DNA of 64,000 nucleotides. Origin: Dyadobacter beijingensis DSM 21582. Lineage in GTDB: Bacteria; Bacteroidota; Bacteroidia; Cytophagales; Spirosomataceae. Shown piece after piece: positions 62,766 to 64,000 of the stretch. The translations under genes and the position numbers were made by a program. Under the pieces are notes generated by a model that saw only the letters and a program-made list of their open reading frames with translations, was not told the DNA's origin and made no database searches. The first letter of the stretch is position 1. Every line of letters begins with the position of its first letter. The stretch spans positions 372,001 to 436,000 of the forward strand of contig NZ_KB907790.1 in the NCBI RefSeq assembly GCF_000382205.1. The letters are read 5' to 3'.

Positions 62766-63344
62766 ATGGCACGTAACAAAGCATTCGAACCGGAAGAGAA
62801 ACTGGAAATGGCAAAATGCCTTTTCTGGGAGAAAGGCTATAACGCCACTTCCATTCAGGACCTCGTGGAAACGATGGGCCTGAACCGCGGCAGCATTTAC
62901 GACACTTACGGCGATAAGCACAGCTTGTTCCTGCAATGCCTCCGGAGCTATTCCGAAAGCACTTTTGAAGAATATAAAAAGTTGGCCGAGGAATCGAAAT
63001 CGCCCATTAAGGCGGTGGAAAAGATCATCAGGAAATCGGCGCAGCGGACGGTAGCAGAGGGGAGGACATGCCTTGGCGTGAAATCGACGTTCGAGCTGGC
63101 TTCGGTGGATGAAGAGGTGCATGCCATTTTAAAGGAAAATACGACGAAGCTGGTGGCGGTGCTGAAAGAACTGCTCAAAAAGGCGCAGAAGGCCGAAGAA
63201 ATCGGCAGCAAGCGCGATCCGGCCATGCTGGCGAATTTCATCGTAGCGAATTTTACCGGCTTCTGGCAGTTCTACCTCGTTTACGGCGATGCGGAACTGG
63301 TGGACCAGCAAGCTGAATTTTTAATCAAGTCTATCAAAAAATAA
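62766..63344 (+). CDS. TetR/AcrR-family regulator
   Basis: DNA-binding regulator of 192 residues. The N-terminal helix-turn-helix reads SIQDLVETMGLNRGSIYDTY. The ligand domain carries the short segment GRTCLGVKSTFELA with one Cys, as in the group of TetR regulators that control electrophile or quinone detoxification (NemR/YxaF-like); redox sensing by that Cys is inference. It lies between an SDR gene and a quinone oxidoreductase gene, both plausible targets, and has an inverted repeat directly upstream. Confidence 0.88.
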   Translation: MARNKAFEPEEKLEMAKCLFWEKGYNATSIQDLVETMGLNRGSIYDTYGDKHSLFLQCLRSYSESTFEEYKKLAEESKSPIKAVEKIIRKSAQRTVAEGRTCLGVKSTFELASVDEEVHAILKENTTKLVAVLKELLKKAQKAEEIGSKRDPAMLANFIVANFTGFWQFYLVYGDAELVDQQAEFLIKSIKK

Positions 63345-63378
63345 TGCGGCGCCGGGAGGGCGCGGGCATTTTACGGTC

Positions 63379-64000
63379 ATGTCAGGTTTAATCACAGAAA
63401 TAGATAAAAAATCAGGTATAGTAAAACTCTACAAGCAAGGAGCGCCCTCGGTACTGGGGTTTGAAAGAGAAACCACGCAGGAACCGGGCGCGGGACAAGT
63501 GCGCGTGAAGCAGGAGGCGATCGGGCTCAATTTTGTAGATACCTATTACCGCGACGGCAAGTTTCCCGTCAGGTCATTCCCCTATACCCCGGGCGTCGAG
63601 GCGGCCGGGATCATTGAGGCGGTGGGTCCGTGGGTGACCGAATTCAAGGTCGGCGACCGTGTAGGTTACCATTTCATCCCCGGCGCTTACGCCGAAAATC
63701 GCGTTGTATCAACCCAGCAGCTGGTTCACATTCCGGACGGCATTACGTCGGAAGAAGCGGCGGCGGTGATGGTCAAAGGCTTCACGGCGCGCATGCTGCT
63801 GAAAGTGATACACCCGATCAAACCTGGTGAAGTGGTGCTCGTGCATGCAGCTGCGGGCGGCGTAGGTACGCTCGTGACCAAATGGGCCAAAGCATTGGGT
63901 GCGACGGTGATCGGTACGACCGGCTCCGAGGAGAAAAAGGAGATCATATTGGCCAATGGCGCCGACTACGCCTTTCTGGCCGAATGCAGCGATTTCTTCC
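63379..64000 (+). CDS. Quinone oxidoreductase (zinc-less MDR family), 3' end outside window
   Basis: The frame is open from ATG to the window edge, about 207 codons of an expected ~325. The N-half matches NADPH:quinone reductase: QEAIGLNFVDTYYRDGKF, PGVEAAGIIEAVG, GDRVGYH, and the Rossmann loop VHAAAGGVGTLVTKWAKALG. No zinc-ligand pattern is seen, as expected for the quinone branch. It follows the TetR gene by 34 bases and is a likely member of its regulon. The start ATG gives an N-terminus (MSGLITEIDKKSGIVKLYKQ) slightly longer than usual; a downstream start is unlikely. Confidence 0.88.
   Translation, partial: MSGLITEIDKKSGIVKLYKQGAPSVLGFERETTQEPGAGQVRVKQEAIGLNFVDTYYRDGKFPVRSFPYTPGVEAAGIIEAVGPWVTEFKVGDRVGYHFIPGAYAENRVVSTQQLVHIPDGITSEEAAAVMVKGFTARMLLKVIHPIKPGEVVLVHAAAGGVGTLVTKWAKALGATVIGTTGSEEKKEIILANGADYAFLAECSDFF

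Overview
The window reads as chromosomal DNA of a member of the Bacteroidota, most likely order Cytophagales and close to Dyadobacter. This placement comes from gene content and style, not from a search. The signs are a C25-type peptidase with a type IX secretion tail, a SusC-like TonB receptor with a carboxypeptidase-regulatory N-domain, several promoters with the Bacteroidota -7 motif TAnnTTTG, genes without a clear Shine-Dalgarno sequence, and perfect-stem terminators. Coding density is high. Most genes are rich in G/C at third positions, except one A/T-richer block at about 31-35 kb.

Layout. 0-6 kb: the 3' part of a GH106-like rhamnosidase, murI, and an ECF sigma factor followed by a single-span regulator-like protein and an outer-membrane barrel. 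6-19.6 kb: the translation/transcription cluster tRNA-Tyr, tRNA-Gly, a broken tRNA-Thr copy, tRNA-Thr, tuf, tRNA-Trp, secE, nusG, rplK, rplA, rplJ, rplL, rpoB, rpoC. Attenuator-like hairpins lie before rplL and before rpoB, and rpoB starts at TTG. 19.7-31 kb: a DUF3467 protein, a two-subunit molybdenum hydroxylase, a mutarotase-fold-like secreted protein, a Kup potassium transporter, two small proteins, the C25 peptidase and a CrtO-like membrane protein. 31-35.2 kb: an A/T-rich block with a barrel protein, a Crp-family regulator, small membrane ORFs (one interrupted by an in-frame stop) and a secreted amidohydrolase. The small ORFs and the amidohydrolase lie between an intact tRNA-Pro and a second, imperfect copy of its 3' end and terminator, which looks like the scar of an integrated element. 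35.4-42.1 kb: a TetR - TolC - adaptor - RND efflux operon with a perfect inverted repeat before the regulator. 42.6-48.6 kb: arginine decarboxylase, a 42-residue lipoprotein, and a minus-strand run TonB receptor - hemE - gmhB led by a thiamine pyrophosphate riboswitch. 48.6-64 kb: ornithine aminotransferase and an S41 protease, a GH3-family protein, an SbcC-like ATPase without sbcD, a polytopic membrane protein, and a four-gene sugar/glycan cassette (FdtA-like cupin, DegT aminotransferase, GT2, methyltransferase) joined by ATGA overlaps. It closes with a PIG-L deacetylase, an SDR, a TetR regulator with a candidate operator, and the start of a quinone oxidoreductase.

I see no CRISPR array, no rRNA, no recognisable integrase or transposase, and no clear defence system. 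The most unusual signals are the tRNA-Pro-bounded block, the broken tRNA-Thr tandem copy, the structured rpoB leader with a TTG start, the riboswitch-led receptor operon, and a large inverted repeat of CGGTGGT-type units before sbcC.
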